Shown in pieces: positions 13,001-23,822 of a stretch of DNA of 64,000 nucleotides (positions are counted from its first letter, which is position 1; each line of letters starts with the position of its first letter). This DNA comes from Brachypodium distachyon (lineage: Eukaryota > Streptophyta > Magnoliopsida > Poales > Poaceae), in contig NC_016134.3 of the NCBI RefSeq assembly GCF_000005505.3, positions 41,416,150 through 41,480,149 of the forward strand, in the 5' to 3' direction. The notes under the pieces are model-generated. The model had not been told where the DNA came from and did not search any database. It was given only the letters and a program-made list of their open reading frames with translations. Both the position numbers and the translations under genes were made by a program.

Positions 13001-15860
13001 TCCCTTGATCTTAACATTGCAACGAGTTGTCATGCTAGTCAGAATGTCCATCGACAAAACCTTTGCTTTTTCACAGCACTGTTCATGTCGGTTCCCATAT
13101 ATGTATCAAAAATAGAAGCTATGCTTTCCTTAATCTGCAAAAAATGAAAAAAGCAAAGTGATTAGTCGGTTCCACACGCACCCCAGTTTTTCGGTTGTAG
13201 ACACAAATAGCAGCTGGCAACAAAAAAGAAACAAATACACCAACCCCCCCCCCCCCCCCCAAGAAAATGCAAAAATATTGCAATTGCAATTACCCTCCGT
13301 AGGGAAGGATTCTCCCACAGAACAATCTAGATAAGCCTTCAACTCCGTCATTATCTGCGCTCTTGTACCTCTCTTCTGGACATTGGTATACCAAATTTTC
13401 TTTTCATCTTTGACCTGTCAGATGCATGGCGGATAAAGCGCATACTCCAGAAAAAAAAAAGACTCAGACAGCGCGTAAACATAAACCCTGATAACAAAAG
13501 AAAAAAAACTGCACTTCAAAAAAATTCTTACCGGGAGGAGACCATATATCCCATTATTACGCATAACTAGTTTGCTGAACTCAACTATCATATCGCCTTT
13601 CCACACAACTATTCTGGGTAGTGTTTGTGGTACTTCCATTTCACCAAAATCGAATTGATCTAGACACCGTACCTGCAAAAAAAAACACATGCAACCCGCA
13701 AAAAAAAATCACACCCCCCCCCCCCCGATATATAAAAAGGGAAGAGAAAAAACTCCTAGAAAAACATATAAAACATGAAAAAAAAAACACGACAAAAAAA
13801 AGGTACTCACTGACAAGCTGTATATGCAGCCGCCTAGGGTACATGACACTCTTTTCAACTTCCCTCTCTGGTTCTGATACTTCCGAATGCAGTTGATCAT
13901 CCAGTCGTGTGTGAGTAGTGACCAGTCCATGTGTCTGATCTTGTCAACTTCTACTAGGGCACCAAGATATTTCGTGCTAGGGAATGTACTGAAGGTAGGA
14001 CACAGGAAAGTCGACAGCACAACAACCAGCACATATTTCACAAACACATCATCTGCCAGATCTTCTGTCATCACTTTGTTGCCAAAAAACTTGATAGGAG
14101 GGAGTTCTGCCATTCCAATTGAAGCCAGGAAAAAAATGTTGCCTTCTTCACCACTAGTCTGAATCCTCAACCCGCCAGATGGCGTGCCGACAATTGAAGC
14201 TACATACTGTGCGCCCAGCTTGATTCTCTCCTGTCCATGACAAACCTCTTCATTCTTCACATTTGTGCAGTCAGCTATCCATTGAGCAAAAGACCTTGGT
14301 ACATTGCAACCGTCGAACTCTAGGATGTTCCCAAAGCCTGCAGCTCTAATCAGGTTGCATTTCCTTTCACAATTAGAAAAACTTTTGATTACTTGGTGCA
14401 AGTAATGAACATTGCATCTACTATAAGCTTTTGGGACAATCTCATCTCCTTTGCCTCCAGCCAGATGAATTCCAAGCTTAGATAGATCTCTACAATACCA
14501 AAACAACAACAAAAATTAAACAATGCTCCACAGCAAGATGTATGAAAAAAAAAACAATGCACCGATATCTTTTTTAGTTGGAAGCGTACAGAAGAATAAA
14601 AAAAAAAGAAAGAAGAGCAAAAAGAGTAATTGGAAAAAAACCTTCCTGCTTTCCTTGCGCAAAGTCTTCCTCCGACGCTTCCGTTTAAACCCCTTCAATA
14701 CCTAATACACAGTTAATTGTTATAGACAGTATTGCAAAACACGCGCTTTAAACGCCAAAAAAAGAGAGGAGAGGTTGGTTATTACAAAATTAAAATAATC
14801 AAACACACAAACCATTGTAGTAACATCATTGAAGAACTTCTCATGCTGATCATCAGAATCATCGGGCTTTTCCTGCTGTATAGTGTGGCAGTGAGGGCAA
14901 ACAAGAAAAAAATAAGCTGTAATCTGCCCAAGAAAACAAACCTGGAAGAAATCAAGGTACACAGCAAAAAAAAAACAGTCAAGCGAAGGGGAGAGAGGAA
15001 ACAGTGTGTCTCCTTACTTCATTTATCAACAAATCTTCTTCATCTGATGAATCTGAAATTAACTGTGCTCTGCATTTTCCAAAAATGTCTCAAGCACTCT
15101 CTTCAGAACCCAACTCATCCTGGTATGGACCCCCACCACAGGCCTATTGAAAATCATAAGGTGAAAAAAATTTCAACGTACTGCTTCGTTCATGAACATG
15201 CTATTATTGTTTGGGTACCCCATGAATTGATTCTAAAAATGATTTTCTTACATTACCCTACAATGAGAGCACAAACAACATCTATTGGGGGAAAAACTTC
15301 CGTGCTGGTAACAAAAAAAAAGAAACTACAGGGGTCGCAGAATGTGTCAGTCATAAACACGTTACTTGGATCAAAAAACAGAAAAATAAAACCAGGACTT
15401 CAATCACAACAAGGACCAGTTTGTACCATTCCCTCATGTTTTTGTTTTGACATGAATCTCCTCTTATACATCAGTATGTGCAAAAACAAAAAAAAGAATG
15501 CATCGTCTAGTTTTCCTTTTGCTATCAGACTTCCCTGCAAAAAAATGACATCAAAAACCCTCCACCCACCTCCCTGTATTGTAACAGCATCAAAAAACCT
15601 CCAACCACACACAAAAAAACAGAACCCTAGCTGCAGGGTGGATCGTCCAACAGCAAAAAATGGCATGCATGTCACTACTGGGCGCTGTTTGTATCTACTC
15701 AACCCCCCACACGCATGTATATGCACATGGCAGCCCCACCTAATGTGTGTGTGTGGTTGGATTGCTTACCGGCGTTGAGGAGCTTGATGGCGAGCTTAAC
15801 TCCATGACCGCGCCCGCCCAAAAGGACGCCCCCCTCAAAAATGTCCCCTGAAACAGACAT
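7059..15860 (-). CDS. Ulp1-like C48 cysteine protease gene carried by the MULE (multi-exon, partly degenerate)
   Basis: The C-terminal half encodes a Ulp1/SUMO-protease-like domain. Its exons are 8454-8291, 8224-8078, 7963-7832 (catalytic HW and LDS), 7715-7615 (VPKQNN), 7483-7300 (HDCGIFVMKF) and 7187-7059 (stop). His, Asp, Gln and Cys are all present, and the junction reads QNNGHDCG as in functional relatives. Upstream, roughly 15 short exons with clear GT/AG sites can be followed: 9884-9749, then about 10188-10090, 10350-10276, 10623-10483, 10968-10908, 11210-11060, 11365-11300, 11531-11483, 11908-11661, 12175-12023, 12614-12412, 12745-12670, 13137-12840, 13414-13296, 13671-13533. A 14490-13812 exon carries the domain usual in grass transposon Ulp genes (VLSTFLCPTFSTFPSTKYLGAL region). 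Basic and acidic exons lie near 14698-14640, 14878-14813 and 15140-15019. The start is uncertain; ATG 15860 or 16219 are candidates. A TGA in the exon near 15085 and a one-base frame change near 13060 suggest decay. Family proteases cleave SUMO-like proteins; the substrate here is unknown. Confidence 0.75.
8560..9625. repeat. Intronic array of diverged ~155-160-bp repeats built on TTGCAGTTGCAA
   Basis: This lies in the intron between the 9.7-kb exon and the 8.45-kb exon of the protease gene. Three recognisable long units start near 8924, 9206 and 9366. Each contains, in order, TTGCAGTTGCAAC, an A-rich stretch with TACACA, GATTACAGACTTGCAGTTG or close, AGCAGACATTGCA, CTCCTTGTAA or close, and TTATTCCC. 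Two shorter units near 9065-9140 and 9525-9590 share TTGCGCTTGC and ACGGGTACTTACAGTT. Simpler TTGCAATTGCAA-type half units fill 8570-8900. Copies are diverged, so this is an old local amplification. Confidence 0.75.
12283..12385. repeat. Single copy of the TTGCAGTTGCAA repeat in a second intron
   Basis: About 100 bases repeat the middle of the 8.9-9.5 kb unit, in the same order and orientation: TTGCGGGTGCGATTATAGAC, TTGCGATTAGCAGACATTGC, GCTGCAA, then TTTGCGGTTGCAA. It sits in the intron between exons 12614-12412 and 12175-12023 of the same gene. Confidence 0.75.
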
Positions 15861-17063
15861 TGCAAACCATGTCGCAATCAGCCCAAGGGCGCGAGGCCGC
15901 CCTCCCCCCATCCCCACTTTAAATCTCGATTAAAATCAAAAAAATAGAACCGAAAACAGGATCCAGCGCCCCCGGAAGCTCAAATCACATGGAGCCCCGC
16001 CGGTGGGAGAGCTTAGGGTTTGCGACACACGGGCACAGAAATAGCAGCGCAAGAGAGATTTGGAAACAACACCGGTGGACGCGCGCAACTCGCTAGCGCA
16101 GGCATGAAATCGCTGAGCCGCGCCGGGGGGGGGGGGGGGGGTGTCTGTGTAAGCTTACTTGGTTGCTTCGAAATTTTCGTCTTCCTCGAGAGCTTCACGG
16201 GCGGCCACCGCTTCGCCACGTCCCGGCCCCCCAGCCCCCGCTTTCACTTCAGATATTCAAAATTGGCCCCCGGAAAAACGTCTTGTCCCGCGGCGTACCC
16301 ATACAGCTGTCGAAAACCTTCTCGAAGATGGTGGGACCCTGCAGCTCTACGACGTCTTCCTCCCCACAAAGAACGCGCATATTTTTCAAACGGGAGAAAG
16401 AAAAAGAATAACAAAAAAGGCCCATTGTGAGCAGTAGCCTTGCTTTTCTTTGGCAGCGCGCGCCAGTCCCACTCTGTCTCGCCCCCATCTCTTTGATACA
16501 TAAACCAAAATCTTTGACTCCACCCCCCCCCCCCCCCAAAAACAAACAACATAATACTAGGAATGAACAAACAAAATAAACTGAAATCTACAAACAGTTA
16601 TAAACTCCAACATGGAAAAACGAACCACTCACCGATCTATATACCCTCTTTGAAACACAAAACAGAACCTAAAACACAAACCCTAGAAAAAACGCTATCG
16701 CGCAAACCCGATCCCCCCTCCGGACTAGAACATAACGCTCGGACAGAAAATAAACAATCTCAGACGCACCTGGATCCGCCGGTTCCTCGGTGTCCGAGAA
16801 CTCCGAAACGGGTTAGTCGCAAAGCTTCTGCTCAGTAGGACGATGGAAGATGGGGGACGGGGCAAAGACAAACAGTCGACAAAACACAGAGAATCGGAGG
16901 AGGCGGCGACAGTTAATAAAACAGGCAGACCCTCCGCCTCCCTTCTGCGCGCGGCCTGACAGAAAAAGAAAAAGCCCAGCCACGACCCAGACACGAAACA
17001 AAGCGGGGCACACCACGGGACCTAACGCGGATCTCAAAAGGGCATCCAACGATGCGGGGCGCG
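15861..17063. other. 5' part of the protease gene and subterminal region of the MULE
   Basis: The region is GC-richer than the rest of the element. Minus-strand coding-like segments are seen at about 16219-16160 (MAKRWPPVKLSRKTKISKQP followed by a GTAAGC donor) and about 16400-16250 (containing EEDVVELQGPTIFEKVF). They could be first exons of the protease gene or fragments of captured host genes; I cannot tell which. Poly-G/C runs lie near 16125-16141 and 16523-16538. Terminal-motif relatives (CAGTCGAC) occur near 16875. Confidence 0.4.
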
Positions 17064-17111
17064 TCGACTGAGAAATCGAAAATCTCAGGCGACTGCTACT
17101 TAGCAAAACCG
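17064..17111 (-). repeat. Right terminal inverted repeat of the MULE
   Basis: This is the inverted partner of 1655-1702, with the same spacing between the two CAGTCG-type blocks. A MITE starts 17 bases outside it, so the end is set by the 9-bp duplication and not by the MITE. Confidence 0.8.
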
Positions 17112-17120
17112 TATTTTGTA
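17112..17120. repeat. Right 9-bp target site duplication of the MULE
   Basis: This is an exact copy of the TATTTTGTA at 1646-1654, directly outside the right terminal repeat. Confidence 0.85.
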
Positions 17121-17128
17121 TTATTAAG

Positions 17129-17213
17129 TACTCCCTCCGATTCATAAAAAGTGTCGCCCAATTAGTACAAAATGAGCGACATGGACGACACTTTTTATGA
17201 ATCGGAGGTAGTA
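17129..17213. mobile_element. Short Stowaway MITE next to the MULE
   Basis: A hairpin of about 85 bp has arms CTCCCTCCGATTCATAAAAA and the inverse TTTTTATGAATCGGAGG, joined by GTGTCG/CGACAC. TA/GTA flanks both ends. It begins only nine bases after the right target duplication of the MULE. Confidence 0.8.
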
Positions 17214-17486
17214 TCAACAGTCACGGAGAACCAATGTTCCACCATCACTGGACCCCCCACCTATTTAAATGGCTTAGTGAGGAAAACGGTAATAAAAACA
17301 TAGAAATGAGATCTGAAAGACACATTTAAATTTCAGGGGCGTGCACGCACACTCACTAGTGTCTTAAGCCAAAAACTAAAAGTCACATTTTAATGCTAGC
17401 CAAACCCAAGACCGCAATCCAAATGGCCAAATGGGGCCTTCCTTCCTTCCTTGCACAACCGCATCCGCACACATGACAGGAATGGA

Positions 17487-18335
17487 TCACTGCGCCTGGC
17501 CTTCCCGGCCCGACCTCGCCGCAGCCGCCTGTTGCATCTGCGACGAAGCGCGGCGGGCGGCCTCGACGAGCCACGCCCGGGCGGCGGTGGCAGCCGACGT
17601 CGTGACGTCAGCGGCCCTGGCCCTCAGCACCAGCAGTCCCCGGTCGATGTCCGCCTCGTGCCTCACAAGCAGCGGCCGCAGGTAGCCGCCGTACACGCGC
17701 ACCGTGCCCTGGAATGGATAACGCACGTACCACCGTTCAGTTCAAAGTTCAGGCTTCAGAGAGAAAACTCATAAAGCGGCTAAACCAAGTTTTTTTTTCC
17801 GTTTTCTGAATGTTGGGGGTGCCTCTTACCCGTGTGTTGGGGTGCCAGAGGTAGACGAGCAGCGCCAGCTTGGCCTCGCCGTACGCCGGCAGGCACGACA
17901 ACGCCCAGCCGGCGAGCCTCTCGGCAACCGTCAGGAACGCCACGAGAATCCTGCGTGCATGTACGTACAGAGGTTCAAGAGAGTTCAGATTCTTCAGAAG
18001 AACCGTCGATCAAAAAGGAAATTAACACTACATGATCGATCGATAATACGTCGATGCGTGGCTGTTTCCGTTATTTAAATTACCAGTACTGGCACCAGAA
18101 CAGCAGCTGCTCGATCTGCGGCGGCCGCAGCTCCAGCGTCTTGTAGCAGCCGTACGCCGGGTACGCGTACCCCAGAGCCAGGCTGCAACGCAATGCAAGA
18201 GCAGGGAGTGCTTAGACTGGATTTTTCTCGTATCTTACAAGAACTTCGCAACTCTCTTTTTTTTTGTTTGACTGCAAGAACTTTGCAACCAAGTTGTGCT
18301 TACATCAGAAACCTAGTGATGAACGAGACTGCCAT
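17487..18335 (-). CDS. HVA22/REEP (TB2/DP1 family) ER membrane protein
   Basis: Proteins of this family shape tubular ER membranes, and in cereals some are induced by abscisic acid or stress. Four exons fit exactly: 18335-18304, 18182-18084, 17950-17830 and 17708-17487. They join in phase to 157 residues. The start MAVSFITRFL is typical of the short first exon in this family. It is followed by GYAYPAYGCYKTLEL (family signature), IEQLLFWCQYWILVAFLTVAE (hydrophobic hairpin), YGEAKLALLVYLWHPNTRG and RHEADIDRGL. The tail is Ala/Arg-rich and likely cytosolic. Every domain element of the family is present, so the gene looks functional. It lies in the same orientation as the glucanase upstream, with no sign of shared regulation. 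Which HVA22 paralogue it is cannot be said. Confidence 0.9.
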
Positions 18336-19442
18336 CGATCTTCGGAGTGATCGGAAGTGCTTAGATATCTGCAAGATGATGTTCAGAGATGAGAGACCTA
18401 TGATGCTTCGAGGGAGAGAGAAACACAGAGAAATGACATGATGTACACTACACATTAATCAGAACGAATCAGTTGGGATAAAGAAGATGGAATCTGAATA
18501 TGCATCGTCCGAGTTCGAATAGACATGAAAAATATAAAAGATGGACAAATGTGCAGCAAACAAGACATGGGTTTGCATCGGCACGCGACGATGAGGATCG
18601 ATCAAGGCATCGTTACCTGTAAACCTGTGACGAACTGATCTCTATCTCCTGCAGTACCTGAATTACTCTCTCTATCTCTTCTGGGATGGGGATCGGTTAG
18701 ATTTCGTGGGGATGAACTGGAACCGAAAGAGCGCGTACTTTGAATATGTGCAGGGGGAAGCGGTTGTGTTTTGAGGCATGCCTCCAACCGCCTTGTCGTT
18801 TCGCGCCATTGGTGGCTCTGGAGGTCGAAGCGGTTATAACTGAATTCTGAACCCACGGATAGATGGGCTAAAAAGGAGCACCGCCAGTGCGTGCGTAATC
18901 ATTGTGGGAAATGTTTTACACATCTATGGCTCATTTTTAGAACTCGTTTCCCATGGAACGAAAAAAAAGGCTGTTTCCGTTGAAAGCATGTGGACCATAT
19001 GGATGTACTCATGTACATGTCATGCAATTTTCACTGTTAAAAGGCACCAAGGCATTACAGATCAAGCATCGGTACAAGCTTAAGCTACCAAGAACCACCT
19101 CAGAAATCAACAAAGGAATAATGTTCTAAAAATACAATACATGCAACTACATTCAGCCTACGGGTACCCCCAGCAAACCAGATAGGATCACACAGCTAAA
19201 ATCATAGCTGCAGCAGCAGTGACACCGGTTATACAAACTGACAGGTCGACAGCAGTACGGTAGTTGTTGTAACATGGCACTGACAACTACTGCTAATCAC
19301 CCAACTAACTCATGGCCGATGAAGAAAGCTGCAAGGTGTCTCACTGGTTGCGCATTATAATCATCCACGCCAAAAAAAACCTCCTGACTGTGCATGCGTC
19401 ACCGGGTTGATCAAAGCCATAGTGGGGGCTTCAGAAGGAGGT
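18336..19442. other. Spacer between the HVA22-like and glucanase genes
   Basis: No coding signal was found. It should hold the promoter and leader of the HVA22-like gene (minus strand, just above 18335) and the 3' untranslated region of the glucanase (just below 19443). No element with clear ends was seen. Confidence 0.5.
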
Positions 19443-22400
19443 CTAGGTGAATGACGATGCGACGGATGAGGTGGTGACCAGACCGGCGAGAAGTCCGACC
19501 AAGGTGCCGCTGTTGTATGTGCTGGACTCTGTCTGCACCGCGTTGTCGCGAGAGTCCACAAAAGAGTCATTCTGAAATGGCCCACCCACAAGGGCTCCCA
19601 TGGCGACATTCGGGTTGGGACTTGATGAGTGGAGGTACTCGAATCCTTTGCAGCCTGTTTTTGCATCTGCAGGAATTGACGCCCCCCTGTGGTGTACCTG
19701 CTGTGGATAGCTGCTCCCATATCCCACGAGGTAGCTAAGCTTCATTGGATTATCACCCAATATGTAGTTCGCCTGACATATGGCACGAAAAATAAATTAG
19801 ATACCTACACCTGCCCTTCAGTACTCATGATGAAAAACAAATGTTGCTTCCATAATGCCCTAATGTGCCCATTGCCCATGATGGAACACATAAATAATGC
19901 CAGAAGGAGGGTTTACTGTGTGGTTGGTAAAACTTGGAATAAACTTCTGATATGACGCTGGAATAGCAATTTGCAAGGTTTTGAGTACTTCACCTGTGAT
20001 ATAGCAAAATTGCGTATATCTGTAGGACTAAAGTACTTTCCACTGCACTGCACAGCCGCTGTCTGTGATGTCAGCATGTAATCGCTGTAAACAGAAGCAA
20101 GGAATCCCGAATTTGTGCCGTGCTGGATAGAATTCCACCCGCTTATCCACACCAAGCCTCCTGCATTGAAATTAATGTTATATTGTGAAACTAAGCACAA
20201 TTGTAATACATATTTTTTATATTCAGGTTTCAACAACACATACTACTATAATATTCTCCAGCATATTGTCTAACACATACATGGAGCATGAAAGGCACCC
20301 ATAAAGCATCCTGTCATCGACTCATAGAACCAAATCAACCAACAGAAAAAAACAATCAACGTACCGCTAGTCCTGCTACCAGTGGCTGATGGGGAATCTG
20401 GTAGAAGCCCACAAATTACAGCTTCAGCGGTGTCTCTGTACATTTTGAGTCCCCCATTTTCAGCATTAGAAATCTTTTTGGATCCAAAGAAATTTACTCT
20501 TGACAAGAGAACCTGCACAGAATAGATAAAGATAACTTAAGGTTCTTATCCTTGTAAGAAGAGAGAATTCAAAGGAGAACCTGCGTAGGGAATTCACACG
20601 GTTTAGTTCATGCAAACCTGTGTCCCAGGGAGCTTGTCATCCCAGCTGAACCATGTCGGCCTTCCCCAATCAGCGTAAGCTTTCCCATTCTCCACGGTAA
20701 CATAACTGAGATATGTCTGGTCTCCTGTGGCATGATAGAGCCAACTCGCTGCCCACAGAAGCTCATCAACATAACCAGTGGAATTATAGTACTTCTGAAG
20801 CTTTGGATAGGTCTCACTGGATATGCCTCTATAAGTATCAGCAAAAGTAAATAACTTCTGAGCATGCTGAAGAAGTGAATCAGAATATGTAGTATCACTG
20901 GTTTTGAAAACCATTGATGCTGCCGCCATGGCTGCTGCCGCCTCAGCAGCAATATCTGATCCAGGGGACTTTGGGTTAATCTGTGTGAGCGGCCTCTTCT
21001 CGGTCATCGTTTCTGGCCTTTCCCAGCAGTTGTGATCAAGATCAGGATCACCAACCTACAAGGTTAAAAAATCAAGTGTTGGTTCCAGTAATAAAAAAGA
21101 AGAAGACATTTGTGCATTCTTTGTGTTGCACTGTTGTAGCAAAAACATAGGATGTCTTCAACGCCTGAAACTGAACTTGGGTACCCAAATGATGGTTCAG
21201 TTCTTTGATAGATGCACAAAAAGTAACAAGGTGATTCAGTTGCCCAGTTCACTACTGCAGTACTGCTTAGATCTGATTTCATCAAAGTGACATTGTTCTC
21301 GTGGAAGATATTGTCTATTATTTATATTGTTTTCCATGCTTCAGTTTGGCATGGATATTACACCCTGCCCAGTATCCCTTACTAAACTCCATCATCTGAA
21401 ACGCTTGAGATCCCCTACCATCAAGGGTTAACTTTGAATTTATAATACGGGCGTAGAGATCTTTTAAGACACTCCAATTGCCTCGTGACAGGAAAGACAA
21501 CAATTTACTCTTAGCCGTCCATTTATCAAGGGTAAAATTGGACATATAAGCTCACTACCTATGGAAAATAGGAAGATTTTAAATGGATTTATTGTCCCTT
21601 TCTAGTTAACTACTATTTCTCAACGAGTCCCAAATTTACATATAATTGGCTGAGTGATAACAATTTGGAAGAATCACATGACTTTTCTCGTAGAGCATTT
21701 AAGGTAACAAAAGATCCACCATAATTGTGTGCTTCAAATTGGCACTTCTTGCATTAACACTTGAATATAAGAAATTATATGTTGACCTCATTTATTTGCC
21801 ATTGAATTTGGATTTTTACGTATATATGCATGTACAATTGTTGCATGAAGTCGGCAAGTTTCACACTTTTTCTCCTGCTAACTCAAAATGTGATCCCAGG
21901 AGAAATGCATATTTGTGCAAGTCAAAAAGTTGAAAAGAATCTTACATGTGAAAACACTTCGTGCACTTGCAAGAATGTGTATAGATATGCATATTTTATG
22001 TACCACACAAAAAAAAAGGGTGCATATACTTTTGACTCTCTCGTGTTTTTTTTATTTCTAAATTACATGTTAACATACATGTATTTCCACATAGCATGCA
22101 TGCATTATCTCGAATATTGCACTTTTCAGCTTACCTTTCAAGATCACACATTGAGAATAAAAGGAAAAATATTGATACTCAATTTGTTCCAGACATTAAA
22201 AACCCATGTTTTATGCATCTATGCTGACACATTAAGAACAAAAGGAAGAAGATGCAGTTGAAGAATAAGGTGACACTATTTAGCATCAATATCTTCTTTC
22301 ATGCGTATGTAGAGCTTTAAATGGTAAGCACCAAGACCATTATTTGCTTCCGAATTTATACATGGAAGAATGCCCTTATTAACCCTCGCATAGTAGTTAA

Positions 22401-23822
22401 GCAGTTCTCACCTCCCAAGGCGTAACAGTTATATATACCCTTGGATCATGAAAAGTCTCATGTAAAGGTGACGTGTCTTAAAATTTCTCATGAGTTTCAG
22501 GTGTATGAAACTTTATAATGTCTGATTCAGACTCGGACTCGGCTTCAAAGAAATTTCTCTTGGAGTACCACATAGCGAAAGAGTGGCGTAAAAACAATAA
22601 GGGAAAAGGAACATCAGATATTTCCCCCCCTTGTCCAACCACTAGCCAAGGATCACAACAAATGTGTCATTTTAAACGTATGAAGCGGACAACTAAGTAG
22701 CTCCTAAATATTAGGTGTTCTGATCATGACATCTAACATGGACTCTTGGATCCCTACCAACCAAACTCTCCCCTCTACCAAACTGTCATTAGTCCCCAAT
22801 AATAAACCTAGAATTATAGCAAACCAACAGAACACAGTACCCAAACATTATTACGATACAGGACAAGATGAAACATTCCCTTTAACCAAATCTTCTCCGT
22901 AATCCTAAATAGACACCAAGCATTTTACCTACATGTAAAGAAGTACACAACAGCACTAACCTGAATGTAGAACACATTGTCAGAAGGATGTGCTGCGATG
23001 AGGAAATCCGTGATCCAGCGGAGCGCATCTAGCGCGGGGTCTAGCTGCTTCGCGGCGTTCATCTGATCCCCGTATTCAAGCACAGACCACGCAAGCACCG
23101 TTGCCGTGAACGCCATTGGGAAGCTGAACTTCATATGATCCCCAGCATCGTACAGTCCCTTGGAAAGATCCAGCTTGGCTTCTTTCCCATCATCCAGCGC
23201 AGAGTCCCCTCGCCACGGGATCTCGTTGTTCTCCAACTTCCCCGCTGCACAAGAGAACAGAAATTTTAGAGCCTAGACAGAATTCTCGAATAGATCAGAG
23301 GTAAAGAAGCAGCAAAGATTGGCGATTTTGTTTATCCCAAGCATAGCATTAGAGCTCTGGGGTTGCCAAATTACCAAAAAGGGCACCAATTTCGCAGGCA
23401 ACAGTAAGTACGGAATTCTCCAGCGCAGTCCACCTACCACTGCGGAAATGCCATATGAATCTAAACAAGCAAGACTTGACACCCTGAAGAAGCCTCCAAG
23501 CTCGGAACGAGAAACGGGAAATGTTTTGAATCCAAAGCTACGACATTGCAAGACCAGAGTAGGGTGGCGGCGGTGCTGGTGTCGCGGTACTAAACTCACC
23601 CTTCTGGACCTGGAAGAACTGGAGCGCGATCCCGAGCGCGTCGCCGTACTTGGAGTCGATGGCCCCCGGCGGGCCCGGGACGGGGAGCGGCTTGGGTTCG
23701 CGCCCGCGCCCTCCTCCCCCGGGCTTCCTCTTCATGATGGCGACCACCGCCGCCGTGGCCACCAGCGCCAGCACGAGCGCCACGATCAGCCACCCGCAGC
23801 ACCCCCGCGTCCTCGACCCCAT
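19443..23822 (-). CDS. Membrane-anchored GH9 endo-beta-1,4-glucanase (cellulase)
   Basis: The enzyme hydrolyses internal beta-1,4-glucan bonds in cell-wall cellulose or hemicellulose. Six exons join in phase to 529 residues: 23822-23600, 23244-22961, 21055-20618, 20512-20365, 20160-19994 and 19772-19443. The N-terminus is MGSRTRGCCGW followed by one hydrophobic helix (about 11-30) and a basic stop-transfer (KRK). The active form therefore probably sits in the secretory pathway or plasma membrane with its domain outside. The GH9 domain starts near residue 55. Visible motifs are GLYDAGDH with the catalytic Asp, PWRGDS, the GH9 histidine signature with VHHRGAS, and the final D-R-D-N...TES.TYN signature with the acid Glu. 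It most resembles the short-anchored GH9B group (Arabidopsis endoglucanase 2/10 type), not the longer KORRIGAN type, judged from memory. A 1.9-kb intron 2 separates exons 2 and 3. No damage was seen. Confidence 0.92.

Larger units (their letters stand above)
1655..17111. mobile_element. 15.5-kb Mutator-like element (MULE) carrying transposase and Ulp1-like protease genes
   Basis: The two ends are inverted relatives over 48 bases (1655-1702 and 17064-17111) with no gap needed. The best-conserved blocks are CAGTCG-CTGAG and TCTCAGTCGA. Directly outside them lies a perfect 9-bp direct repeat, TATTTTGTA, at 1646-1654 and 17112-17120. A 9-bp duplication is the hallmark of Mutator transposition. 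Inside are a FAR1-type MULE transposase on the plus strand and a Ulp1-type protease gene on the minus strand, converging near 6.3-7.1 kb. Relatives of the terminal motif recur internally near 1770-1795 and 16870-16880. ULP-like genes carried by plant MULEs are known (Kaonashi-type), so the partnership has precedent. Single nonsense and frame changes in both genes suggest it is no longer fully autonomous. The perfect duplication suggests a fairly young insertion. Confidence 0.88.

Noticed and set aside
14732..15778. Long plus-strand open frame (348 codons)
   Set aside because: It crosses clear minus-strand exons of the protease gene, is Lys/Asn-rich from A-tracts, and shows no domain.
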